Below, piece after piece: positions 1 through 10,479 of a stretch of DNA of 64,000 nt; the first letter of the stretch is position 1; each line of letters opens with the position of its first letter. Position numbers and translations under genes: made by a program. Origin of the DNA: Cunninghamia lanceolata (Eukaryota; Streptophyta; Pinopsida; Cupressales; Cupressaceae); contig BSBN01001149.1 of NCBI GenBank assembly GCA_027924645.1, positions 5,084,001-5,148,000 of the forward strand. Reading direction: 5' to 3'. Below the pieces are notes generated by a model, which saw only the letters and a list, made by a program, of their open reading frames with translations, made no database searches and was not told the DNA's origin.

Positions 1-845
1 AGTGAGCGGTGCCCAAAAAAATTCAAGAGCTTTAGGAAATATTAACCATCACACTTGTCTTGTGAATACCTAATATGGAAAAGCAATTCTTAGTTTGTAC
101 AAATGCCTCACTAGCAAGAACCAAAGGTGTGTTGATGTAGGAAGGAAGAGTTGTTGCATATGAGTTACACAAGCTCAAAGATCATGAATTAAATTGTCTA
201 ATCTATGAATTGTAGTTAGCATTGGAAGTGGATGCCTTGCAAATGTGGTGGCATTATCTAATTGGTTACTAAATCAAAATTAGAACAAATCATTAGAAAC
301 TAAGATATTTGTTTACCCAACCTACCTTGAATGTCGAATAATGATGTTGAAACAAGTTTCTCAATGAGTATGACTTTGAGATTTCTTATACTAAGGGTAA
401 GGAAGATTGAGTAGTAGATGCCGTGAGGAGACCACACTTATATCATGTCTCTTTTCTTCATGAGGGATTACACAGAGATTTTAAAGGCATAAAATCATGA
501 TAGATGGTGTGCAGACATGGATGCAACACAATAAAACCCTAACATTTTTAAGTTTTCCAAATATCCAAATTTATGTAAGGAAGCAAATGGACTTATAGAT
601 ATCAAGGATGAGTATTTGTGCTCGATTTTGGAAATATAGGGGAATTAATTATGTCATAGGTGCATAGAAACCCTTATTCTACCCATCTCAACATGAAGAA
701 GTTGACAACAAATTTAAAAAGGTTTTAGTATTGGCCAGAATTAAAACATGATGTAGTAAGTTATGTGGCACGATGTTTGGAGTGCCAACAAGCGAAGGCA
801 TGACATGGTTGCCCTAGAGGTATTTTGTATTCTCATATGAAATTG
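1..845 (+). pseudogene. Ty3/gypsy pol relic: RT end, RNase H, integrase zinc domain
   Basis: Broken reading frames give, in order, a stretch matching the RT-RNase H connection (about 60-130, 'MEKQFLVCTNASL'-like), the RNase H segment 'GRVVAYELHKLKDHEL...ALQMWWHYLIG' (about 130-260), 'FLNEYDFEISYTKGKED' (about 350-410) and the integrase H2C2 segment 'WPELKHDVVSYVARCLECQQ' (about 735-795). This order is that of a chromovirus-type Ty3/gypsy pol polyprotein. Several stops and frameshifts make it non-functional. The reading continues at 2410 after a LINE insertion, so this is the left part of one split element that runs on at 2410-2872, 35791-36193 and 42328. The window starts inside the element, so its 5' LTR and gag are not visible. 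Confidence 0.85.
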
Positions 846-847
846 TT
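832..847 (+). repeat. Left target-site duplication of the LINE at 846-2409
   Basis: CTCATATGAAATTGTT here and CTCATGATATTGTT at 2410-2423 differ by one 2-bp indel and about one base. They flank the LINE, and the gypsy integrase reading resumes after the second copy. This supports target-primed insertion with a 14-16 bp duplication. Confidence 0.7.
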
Positions 848-2409
848 TTTTATTTAGGTAAGTAGCAAACCAGGGTGATGTGCCCTTTACAACAAGCCCC
901 AAGGGCAAGACCAAACAAGCCACAAACAGACCATCAACATCACACAAATAGCAAACAAACACAATAACTTTGTTGTAAGACAGTAAAAACTAAATAGAAC
1001 TAAACAACCCCCAAAACATGAACCAGCAAATCTAATTGCCTCGACCATAGGGCATAGAGTAGCAACAGATTTGGAGAGCCCTTTCTTTCTATGTTGAACC
1101 ATTATCCAGGAAAACTCTGATTCTAAATCCTCAGAGCAAGGTGAGAGGAGGAGATCCTCAATAGACACCGCAACCACAAAACTCTCGCTCAAAGAAGTAG
1201 GCGGAGCTAGAGATAAAATTGGAACTGACGGAGTCGCAATCAGATCTCGGTCAGAAGGAGTCACAACTGGAGCCAAAGAAGGGTACCCGACATGATCACA
1301 ATTAACCGCCAACACACACTCAGGCTCAACCTAAACTGGTACAGAAGTCCCTGTAGGGGATCCAAAAGCTGCAGGGGGAGACGAAGGAGAGGAACCAATA
1401 GGGGACTCACCATCTGAACCAACCTCCAGAATCGGATAAAAAACTATCAAGTGTTCCAAATGAGCATTCTACCACCATGACACACCAGCCTTACCACGTG
1501 AGTGATGGCAGTTCAAAGCCAGATGTCCAACCATGAAGCAGTGACGACAACGGAAGGGTAAGCCCTCATAGTTGAGAAGTTGGAATGTAGGACAATCCCC
1601 CACCATCAAAACAATCTCTCCATGAAGAGGCTTGGAGATATCAATATCCACAAGAATGAGATCATACGTACAAAGTCCCATTAGAATTGTAGATCTATCC
1701 ACCATAAGGTAGTGACCAATAGTATTGCCAATCGCCTCATAGTAGGACTCCTCCCCGAATTGGAGGGGCAGATTAGGTAACCTAACCCAAACATGCCTGA
1801 TATTAAGCAGTTCTGATATAGGATTAAACATATGAGTCCAGGGTTTGAGCCGAAGGGAGTCCTCTCCCCATAACCACACTCTGCCATCAAGCGTTGAATC
1901 CCTAGCCTCAACAGAATCAGAAGTCGCAATGAAGAAACCCCTTGCACATGGGAATAAGTCAATATTACCTTGGACAATAGGTCTCCAGGATTCAGAAATC
2001 CACTTATTCAGATTAGGGAAGGATGGCCAGAGGCCATTAAATCTAACAATCAAGCCATACTTGCCATAATGTTCTTCATTTTTTGCAACTTCCTGTCCAC
2101 ACACCACCATAGGGGAGGTATAGGTTTGGGAAGGGGTGGGAATGACTCTTATCCCTCTGTGGTGGGCGACCAGCATCATCAACGACTACAGTGAAAGAGG
2201 GCCCTGTGCACCCTCAAAAACAAGGTTGTTGTGCACGGCAGGGGTTGGGAGGGTCTCTGCAGCCACGTGAGTGTCAGAAGAAGCTTTTCCTACCTTCGGG
2301 AAAAGTGTCCCAGGGAAGAAGCCCCTGCCATAACTGCCTACGAATGTAGGGAGTCCATCGAGTGCAAGCGTGAGTGGGAGACACTCCATTTCAAAAAAAT
2401 TAGACCATC
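846..2409 (-). mobile_element. Short LINE (ORF1 only), inserted in gypsy integrase
   Basis: A minus-strand non-LTR element about 1.56 kb long. Its 5' end lies near 2409, just before the ORF1 start, and its 3' end is at the T-run near 846-852, read on the minus strand as ...TACCTAAATAAAAAAC. Diverged target duplications flank it. It has a nearly full ORF1 followed directly by the 3' end, with no endonuclease or reverse transcriptase region. Two other LINE copies in this window (32262-33258 and 2873-35790) show the same ORF1-to-tail structure. Mobilisation would need a partner's ORF2 in trans. Confidence 0.75.
887..2392 (-). pseudogene. LINE ORF1 protein (DUF4283-like plus CCHC knuckle)
   Basis: ORF1 nucleic-acid-binding protein of a plant L1-type LINE. 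One minus-strand frame covers an N-terminal leader (2389-2186), the main body (2182-1469) and a C-terminal tail (1315-887), interrupted by only a few stops (near 2186, 1469 and about 1331). The body has the DUF4283-type segment ('KYGLIVRFNGLWPSF', 'CARGFFIATSDSVEARDS', 'VWVRLPNLPLQF') and ends in a CX2CX4HX4C zinc knuckle, 'CRHCFMVGHLALNC'. The tail carries 'SWIMVQHRKKGL', a motif shared with the other two short LINEs here. The ATG near 2389 fits the start of the related copy at 2883. The product would bind element RNA. Confidence 0.8.
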
Positions 2410-2872
2410 CTCATGATATTGTTGAATGGAAATGGGATGCAATTTTTATGGATTCTATAGTTGGTTTGCCCCCAGATTAGCGCAAGCATAACGCGATTCT
2501 AGTTGGAGTTTATAAATGGGCAAAAGTTGCACATTTTTATACCAACTCAAGATACATATGAGGCAAAATATATCGCTCAAATTTATGTAGATTATATTTC
2601 TAATTACATAGCATATCCTTGAAAATCATTTCAGATAGAGATTCTTTTGTTTACTTCCTAATTCTAAACTACTTTTCAGGCAACTTTGGGCACCAGGCTC
2701 AATTTTAGTATGACTTATCATACAGAGACAAATGGATAGATAAAACAAGTAAACCAAGTTTTAGAGGACATGCTTCAGATATATGTAATGGACCAGCAAA
2801 CTCACTCAGAGAATTATCTTGTAATGGTAGAGTCTTCTTAGAATATCAACTATCATAGTTTCATTAACATGG
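2410..2872 (+). pseudogene. Ty3/gypsy integrase core relic (continuation)
   Basis: The frame broken at 845 resumes: 'EWKWDAIFMDSIVGLPPD' (first catalytic Asp region), 'KWAKVAHF', then 'MTYHTETNGQIKQVNQVLEDML' (catalytic Glu region, with Glu replaced by Lys here) and 'NYHSFINMG'. The next expected residues, MAP..., appear only at 35795, where the same domain continues. The sequence AACATGG at 2866-2872 is repeated at 35791-35797 and would be the target duplication of the LINE that splits the gene. Several stops are present. Confidence 0.85.
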
Positions 2873-3425
2873 GAGAAAGAAATTGGAATGGACACTCTCT
2901 CGCCTGTTGCGCATGCCCTTGCCCTACATTCACAAGTGGAATGTGTTGCTTCAAGTGGAATTTGTTGCTTCTAGTGCGGGCAAGGTTGCTGCGTTTGTTC
3001 AACTTTCTCTCTTTGGTGCATATGATATCTCCTCTTCCCTCGGTGGCCATGGCATGGATTTTCCCGTGGCTAAGATGCCCTCTTCTACTCAAAAGTTGTT
3101 ACCAAGCGCTTCCAACGTGATGGTTTCAGGTGTGGTAGATAGCTTCTCTAGCCCCTTCTCTAACATTAGGGGTCCTTCCAGTGGTTGGATTCTTCCTAGT
3201 GTTGCGTTTGGGGTTGTTCATGTTGCGGACTCTCTTGCAACCATTGTGCATCCGCCTCTTGTTGATGGTGTGGTCAGTTTCATGTGACAACTCTCCTCCT
3301 ACGACGGGTCCAGCCTGAGGCTCCCCTTTCATTGCTCGGAGGGGGTGCCATTTCTCGCCCTCCTCATATGAAAATTTAGCCTTTCCCTTGCACTCAATCT
3401 TCCCCTCTCATTGTGTATAGTCAAG
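2873..3425 (+). mobile_element. 5' half of a second short LINE (ORF1 N-terminus)
   Basis: An open stretch from ATG 2883 ('MEWTLSRLLRMPLPYIHKWN...', about 134 codons) corresponds to the N-terminal region of the LINE ORF1 seen at 2389 on the other strand; the DNA around both start codons is alike. After a frame change it reads 'PCTQSSPLIVYSQD', which aligns with 'PTPSQTYTSPMVVCGQE' of the first LINE. The sequence then switches abruptly to copia RT. The last 40 bp (about 3386-3425) recur at 34499-34540, where ORF1 continues ('SQDVIKNEHYYASNGL'). I infer one LINE split by about 31 kb. Confidence 0.7.
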
Positions 3426-3745
3426 ACCTTGGCCTTATGCATTACTTCACTGGAAGTATGGCAAAAGACCTAATCAAATTAGGTTAAGTCAAGGCAGGGA
3501 TCTTGCAAGGGGTTGTGAAGTCTGGGACTCACAGCTAAGAGGGAGAGCCAGTGTCTAGTACATTGGGTGCATCAAGTATGACAAGGTTAGAAATGGTGCT
3601 AAGGAAAGAAATCCAACTCAAGTATATTTGCATTGATGATTAGATGGTTGATATCCTCACCAAGCCTCTTTTCAGGGTAAAGTTTGCATACTTCCGGGAC
3701 AAGCTTGGAGTAGTGGAGAATGTCGCCCTTGCTGAGAGGGAGACT
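3426..3745 (+). pseudogene. Ty1/copia RT-RNase H fragment with internal deletion
   Basis: The start reads 'DLGLMHYFTGS', the conserved copia RT segment after the YVDD box. About 120 bases later it jumps to the C-terminal end of RNase H: 'MVDILTKPLFRVKFAYFRDKLGVVENVALAERE' in two adjoining pieces. The middle of RT/RNase H is missing, so this is a deletion derivative. It is followed by a tandem repeat, a polypurine tract and an LTR start, as expected for the 3' end of a copia element. Confidence 0.8.
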
Positions 3746-3840
3746 TGACATCAGTGATCTTTGCTATAATGCATATTTCTTTGAGACAGAGAAATATGAG
3801 GTGAAAGCCCTCGTCCATCTCTGAGACGGAGATGTGGTTC

Positions 3841-4200
3841 TTTCCACACATGGGAGTAGCTATGGTGTACGTCATGTTGAGAGACTCCATGACAATATCA
3901 CGTTGAGAGACTCTATGATGAATCCTTTGTACTTATGTTTTTCCACACATAGGAGTAGCCATGGTGGACGTCATGTTGAGAGACTCCATGATGACATTAC
4001 GTTGAGAGACTCCGTGATGGGCACTTGTGCACATGTTTCTTTCCACACATGGGAGTAGCCATGGTGGACATCATGTTGAGTGACTCCATGACGATATCAT
4101 GTTAAGAAACTCCGTGATGAACTATTCCACAATTGAGTGTAGCCATTGTGGACGTAATGTTGAGAGAGTCCATGACTAGACATGATACTTTTGAGTAGGA
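3841..4200 (+). repeat. 100-bp tandem repeat upstream of a copia 3' LTR
   Basis: Units start at TTCCACACAT, positions 3841, 3941 and 4041, exactly 100 bp apart, with a fourth diverged unit near 4124. Each contains GGAGTAGCCATGGTGGACGT and pairs of TTGAGAGACTC. The block lies between the end of RNase H and the polypurine tract, so it is 3' untranslated sequence of the copia element. Confidence 0.85.
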
Positions 4201-4230
4201 CTCAAGGAAGACTTTGCTATACCTCCCTAG

Positions 4231-4505
4231 CTAAGAGAGAGTGTTGATGTTTTGAAGCCTCGGGAGGTTATAAAAAATAGAGTTTAATGAAACAAATTTC
4301 ATTATGAAACAAAATGATTGGAACAGTCACGTCTCCTAAAATCCAATCGATTATATATATGGTAGTCAATCCACCATCCAAAGACACAGATGAAGAAAGA
4401 CAGATTAAATAAGAAACAATTACATTCTGATCTAAAAATTAACAAGAAAAAAATCTGACAGTTTTAAAATCTTAGAAATAAATAGGAATAAATGTTTTCA
4501 ATAAC
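4231..4505 (+). mobile_element. Copia polypurine tract and start of 3' LTR
   Basis: CTAAGAGAGAG (about 4231-4241) is a polypurine tract abutting TGTTGATG at 4242, the typical TG start of an LTR. A TATA-like run (TTATATATATGG) lies near 4350. I could not fix the 3' end of the LTR: the end near 4505 is a guess, and the LTR could run to about 5335. No second copy is in the window. Confidence 0.55.
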
Positions 4506-4744
4506 CTAGGAGCCTTGATGTAAATGATATATCATTGCATGAAATATTTTAGTATCAGTTTGTATGTCCTTATAGTTTGTACTTTTGAAAGAGCTATAGT
4601 ATGTAGTTGTTGATTAAATAAACTCTGTTGTATTTTATTCTCTCTAAATCAATGAGTTAAGTATTTTATAAATTGGTTGGTTGGAAATGAATGATATATT
4701 TGTTTCAAATATATTGTGGTATGCAAGAAAATTGTTGTTGAGTT

Positions 4745-4830
4745 AAAATTTATATGGACCAGTTAAGACTTGAACCTAAGATCTTCTATTTGTTGCTGGA
4801 ATAACTCAGTAAAGCTCCAGTTTAATAGTC
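4745..4830 (-). mobile_element. Possible tRNA-derived SINE head
   Basis: The minus strand reads ...CAACAAATAGAAGATCTTAG followed by GTTCAAGTC, a fair match to a Pol III B box (GGTTCGANTCC) at the usual distance from an A-box-like segment. No body or tail is clear, so it may be a chance match or an old SINE fragment. Confidence 0.25.
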
Positions 4831-4904
4831 AAAACTGATATATGTCTTAAATCAAACTGTAATTTACTAATTTCTTATTTTCAGCCTAAAGATAAATTGT
4901 TGTA

Positions 4905-5165
4905 CGTTGTGGAACATTCTGTCTATTGTTACAAGACATTTTTGTATGCTGTTGCAAGACATTTTTACACATTGTTGCGTGACATTTCTGCATATTGCTA
5001 TTGTACATAACCCAGAAATGTTGCAGGATATTTTGTATTGCTACAAGATATCACCCAAAAGTGTTGCAGTTGTAGGACATTCTATGTGTGCTGCAAGACA
5101 TTCTGTATATATTGTAGTACGTTCTCCAGAACATTGTCGGATCTATTCTAGATTGCTACATGACG
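4905..5165 (+). repeat. Degenerate minisatellite, unit about 24 bp
   Basis: Loose copies of GTTGCAAGACATTTTGTAT-like units recur (near 4930, 4953, 4977, 5020, 5088 and others) with variable spacers. No other function is seen. A small ORF (4907-5173) simply reads through it. Confidence 0.55.
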
Positions 5166-5339
5166 TATTATAAACCAGTTTTATGTTTTAATATGACTGA
5201 TTTGGGAAAACCAATTTAGCCTTGAGATTGAGCTATTACAAGTCTGTTGAGTGTTCTTTCCTGCAAGTTAGACTAGAGTAGGTTTTCTCTCCCTGTGATC
5301 ATTTTTAAGAGGTGAACCGTGAGTCCTTTCCCACATCTT

Positions 5340-6500
5340 CTGCTATTCAAGAAGTTTAAATTTAACGTTAAGATGAATTTGAATAGTTAATTTAATTAAC
5401 GAGTTAAAATTAATTGGGAGATTAAAATAGTATGCTTAAGAAAAATGAATATTCAAAATAAGGAATACTGATTTTGGGAAGTTTTCATGAGTAGACTTTA
5501 TGGTTGGTACACATACAAACCCTATTGTTTATTTATGGACTCAGGAGGGCCTTATTTAGATTTCAATGTGAAAAAAAAATACAAAAGACATTTGAAATTT
5601 CAATTACCATTATTTCATTATTTTAATGACAAAAAGGGTTCATAAGACTACTAGTTTGAAATATAAGACCTACCAAGGAGACCCCAGAAATATGTAAAGT
5701 TATAGATCAAATTTAAACAATGAATCACATCTCTATTAAAGTGACCAAATCTTACCTTCCACAATAGAAAGGTTAGGATGAGTAAACATTTTAACACGAT
5801 AAAATTTTTTTGGGAGAAAAACTGTTGAACTAGAATCAACTCTATATTGAAAAAACTATTTCTTTAATGGTAGATCTTAAATATGCCTAAGAATAATTTA
5901 CATAGAATAGCAAAGGAGGAACAACATAGTCAAAGAAATGGATTTCATTCAAATTAGAGACAACATGCTACCTAATAATTAGTCTATATCAAAGAGCATA
6001 TAAAACAAGAATCCTATGCAACAAAGAAGACACCAGTTTAAATTTGAAGTTTGTTTTTTACATGGTTATATGAAAAGGACATGTGCACTTATGATCTCTA
6101 TAAAGAGTAAATTAAAACATTGTTTAATCTACATTGTACTAAAATTTGTAAGTTATAATAAAATAACATCATGACTTAAATCATTAATTATCTTAGTCAA
6201 TGCATAGTTAGTAGAGTACTTACATAAAGTTGATCCCAATAATCATAAAGTCAGTATATATTTAACATATACCATGTGAAATATAATAGTTTCCCATCAA
6301 TTTTTGTTTAATTTTTCTACATCACCTATTTCTATTGAGTGTTATTTAAGCCCTAACCTTTTAGAGGCCATAAATTTATCTTTTGAAATTCTTTTGAGAT
6401 CTTCTTTGAAATCTTGTAAAGATGGTTGTAAGATGTACAAATACATATATAGCTTGGAACCTATTGGAGGTTTGAGGTATTGATATCTTTGAAGATGAAA
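5340..6500. other. A/T-rich spacer without recognised content
   Basis: I see no coding frame longer than about 60 codons, no element ends and no clear repeat. Confidence 0.6.
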
Positions 6501-8100
6501 TAATTTTTTGGGGAACCCTAGTACTCACAAGGTACAAATTTTAGCTAGGGCTATCTTCTATAGAGATTGAGTTGAAGACAAATGGATTGTTGAAATAGCT
6601 TGTAGGGATGAAAAACATCAACAACTTCAAAGAATAAGGAATCCTCTTGTAATAGGGTTGATAAGGTTAGTGGTATTATTTTGAAACACTTTGCACCTAA
6701 ACTACATTTCCATCTAAAGTGGTCAAAAAATCCTAAGGACATGTTTAATAAGTTGAAAAAATCTTTTAAAACCGTTCATGAATTAAGGGTCTTCAAGTTG
6801 AATAATGAGATATAAATCTTGATCCATTATAATTTTAATGGATTAAGGATATTTATCCCTTTGGAAAGATGTTGAAGTTGTATGGTAAAGAGTACAAAAA
6901 AACAATGATGTAATTAAAGTTGTTGTTGCTACCATATAATGTTTTTCTCTCCACATTTATCCATGATAGCCACTATACGACATGATGGTAAGAATATTTG
7001 TTTTAATTCCATGTGTCCTCTAGTAGTTATGGATTAAGAAAAATTCACCATGATGAGAGAAATCCATTCAAAGTAACATGCTCATTTCAACAAATAAAAG
7101 GGAAAGCAAACATTTTGGGAGAATCCCAATAGTGATTCATGCCCAAGGGAAAATTAAGAAGATAGTGATAATGATAACAACATGATTTCTCACTTTGGTG
7201 ATCACATAGATGGTCACAAGTATGAGATAAAGAAATACAAGGAGTGTACCTTTTGCATAATTTTTTGCCACATTAAGGATGCTTTCTATAAGAAGGTGAG
7301 AGATCTTATAGAAGAAATAAAAGAGCTTTAGTGATTCCAATGAAATCATGGTGAATAAGCTAATAACAATGTCCTTCTTTTACATACTTCTCATTCGTTT
7401 CATACTCATACTTCTTAAGATGAGTTCATCATGGAATCTAATTGCAGTCATCGCATAAGAAAGGATGCTTGTTTGTTTCATAAGCTTGGTGAAGCTAATG
7501 GTGAGAAGGTCTACATAGGTATGTTTTATCTCTTTCTATTATGAGTAGTAGTCATATTATGCTAGAAGATGACATGATTAGAAATATAGACCATATACTT
7601 GGTTTGAATCTTTAAAATAACTTGACAAGGTAATAAAGTTGAATTTTGGAAAGAGAAGATTGGTTTATAAAGTATATGCAATGAATTTTAGGTGATTACT
7701 CAAGCGAAGATTGATAATGAAGCCAAGGCCTACACTTTTGTTGGATTCAAGGACAATCATTGTTCTCGTGATGCAATTAATTACATTAGAAGTGTACCCA
7801 ATTGCACCTATTCTTAAAGTACTCAAATGGTTGATAAATATGTGGAGGAGACACCTAGGTTCCAATTGGATATTATTCCCTTTTTTTCATGCTAAGACTT
7901 CAGAGATTGATGAGGATGGTTCTTGAGATACTATGAAAACTAATTACACTTTGAAGACTTCATCTTTGTATTTTTCAATATTGCAAACTCCCAATATTAG
8001 AGGGGATAATAGTCACCTTACTTTTGTCAAGCATGGAGATCATTTAGGAGATGGAGACATCATAGTTAGACACGAAACCTAGCTCTCATTAATGATTGAT
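6500..8100 (+). pseudogene. Very old copia-like gag/protease relic
   Basis: Heavily decayed. Around 7235-7330 the frame reads 'CTFCIIFCHIKDAFYKKVRD', resembling a CX2CX4HX4C gag knuckle (CxFCxxFGHIxxxCYKK) with the last Cys and some neighbours lost. Around 7420-7520 'DEFIMESNCSHRI' may be a decayed copia protease 'IIDSG(C/A)SxHMT' motif. The segment 7711-8090 ('AYTFVGFKDNHCSRDAINYI') is a longer readable stretch I cannot assign. Assignment of the whole block rests on the knuckle alone. Confidence 0.4.
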
Positions 8101-9976
8101 TCTCTACTTTACTCCTTAGCCAAGAGATCTCAGTTCACAAACTAATCATTGGTGGTATGTTGATCGCATCTTTTACTTTGAGAGATTATTTGGATAGCCA
8201 TATTTTCATAGATGGAGTTTACTTGCTTCATCTCAATGTTTAAGGCTACATTTTTTAGAGGACTTGCATCATTCTTTCACTAGATTTTATATGTTTGAAG
8301 AGCACTTGCTTCATCACCCTATTTGAGATCATATGTCCCAATAGGACACACTACCCTCTACTAACCCATAAATAATCCGATTTTTGTACTTCAAGGAAAA
8401 TTTAGGAATAAGGATAGTCTCTCGGATGTTGAAAAGTATATTGAATAGTATGGAACATCAAAATGCATGTTTTGGCTAGAGAGAAGATAAAAAACTATGT
8501 TTTTGCTCACTATGGCAAAAGTACTAGTTGCAATAGGCAACAAAAAAAAATTGACGTGGTATAAATGAAATCGTCACCCTATGCAAAGCAACAAATTCGT
8601 CACGACAAATTTGTGGCATCCAATGATGTTCCAATGCTCAATTTTATTTCCTTATGACATGATTTTAAGACTTTTCAGCTTCCTAGATTGTTGAAATAAA
8701 CTATGGGGGTGAGATATTTATTCTTAGTTGATGTACTAACATTCTAGAGGGTTGTGTGTAGAGTTTTTGTACCTGACTCTCTAAATTTTCATGGTTGTCA
8801 CATTAGAAAAGGTGGGGGAAATGTTTTGAGAGGTTAATTGAGTTGATTTCAATTGTGTATAAGCTTTGTTTATATGCCCACAAGGCTAAGACCTCTTTTA
8901 AAAGTCATTTTAAGTACAAAGGGGAGTGTTTATCACCTTTTAGCTATATTTTTTTACTCGAAGTGGGTTTCTCCAAGCTAGATGGGTCTTCTTTCATGGT
9001 GTTTGTGCTCTCTTTGTGTTTCATTTTCTTGCACATTAGATGCTTAATAATTTCAATTATGTTTGCTCTCCAAAACAAGGATAAATTTGAAAGTTGATGA
9101 TTAAACATATGTAATATCCACCCTAGTTTACAAACCAAGTGGTATCTGTTGGTTTTTTCTTCTGAATCAGCATTAGGGTTTGCCACTTCTAATGCACAGG
9201 CAGATTCAGCCAACTAAATACAGGAGGTTGCGTGAGCTGCCTCCCCTTCACTTCTGGTTCTGCCGCACCGAGGGGGGTATCCCTATAACTCAAGATGTAA
9301 CCTTGACTAGCTCAAAGATAGAAAGATCTAACTTGACAACAACAGGCAGAATACTCTCATGTATGGACCAAGATCTGTATGATAGATCACAAGGCTGGAA
9401 ACATTCTTGGACATGATGTCTGGTTGGGAATGAGAGCATGCAGGGGGTTCCTAATCCTACTCCTACAACTAACAGGTGGAAGTATGAAATGTTTTAGTTT
9501 GAATTTTGGATGCAAAGCTGGACATGGTGTATAACACAAGAACACAGCATGATTGGTGCCTATCCAGGGCTTGGAGTCGGTAGACATACACCTGTGAATG
9601 ATCAGCATGAATAGCTAAAACTGGATTTCAGGGGGATACACATGATATCTGCCTTACAGATATCTCCCAATGAAGAGTGTTAAGTTATCTCTACTTATGG
9701 CATCCCTACTGCAGTATACCCTTCCCAATGTTCAACCTGAAAACAGTTTAATCTACCCCTTGAGCAGAAGTTAAAAGATCAGACATTCAACATAGGAATT
9801 CTATGCTCTAGAATCTAAACATTACCCAAATATCCAGATTCAGAAGAAGAATACATGCAATACTGGAGACAGAATTAACATAACACATGCTAAGATAGCA
9901 TTACTCATATAAGATCAACCATGAAATCAGTGGATTCATGCCAAATCGTACAACAGGAGATACATAAACTCACAAG
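8100..9976. other. Unassigned non-coding stretch
   Basis: No recognisable protein or RNA gene. Base composition becomes less A/T-rich after about 9150. TGTTGG near 9148 could be an LTR start for an element whose LTR end is proposed at 11728, but nothing confirms it. Confidence 0.4.
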
Positions 9977-10282
9977 TTAAACTGTACAGAGCAACCAGAT
10001 CAGCTGGTTTTGGATTACAGAGCCAAAATCCTCAACTTTCAACAACCTTGAATGAATAACACCGTCTGCATTATATAGCAGGAGGGTGTATTCAGCATTA
10101 ACTACCAGGTTGACCAAAAATCCCGCCAGATACACAGTATCATAAAAATGGCGCTCAAACACATTACCAGATTGGCGCCCAAACATGAATGCAGCAGGTA
10201 GGGGAGGAGACAGGAAGATATCTCGAGCCCTGCGCCACTGTCCGCTGATGTACACCTTCAATCGGGTACCAGATCCGCCCAT
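9977..10282 (-). CDS. Unrecognised small ORF, 101 codons
   Basis: A clean minus-strand ORF, 'MGGSGTRLKVYISGQWRRA...', with a hydrophobic patch 'TVYLAGFLVNLVVNAEYTLLLY' in the middle. Its G/C content is higher than that of the surrounding sequence. I do not recognise the product. It lies upstream of a TCATCATCAT-rich repeat and inside what may be a gypsy LTR or leader, so it may not be a gene. Chance occurrence is possible at this length. Confidence 0.2.
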   Translation of the reverse strand: MGGSGTRLKVYISGQWRRARDIFLSPPLPAAFMFGRQSGNVFERHFYDTVYLAGFLVNLVVNAEYTLLLYNADGVIHSRLLKVEDFGSVIQNQLIWLLCTV

Positions 10283-10479
10283 ACCTCTGCAACCTTCGCC
10301 ATTAATGGCGCACCAACCCGCGGCCTCAGGAAAACGTCAAACAGTCGATCGCAACCACTTCCCGCCGAGATTCATCATCATGATATTTGAAAATGTAGGA
10401 TAACATTATCCCACATGCACCCCGCAATGACCTCTTTAACACTTTATATACTAGGTCATGAGCATATATGATGTCGGTG

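Noticed and set aside
4907..5173. 88-codon Cys/His-rich ORF
   Set aside because: It reads through a degenerate 24-bp minisatellite; the Cys/His content follows from the repeat.
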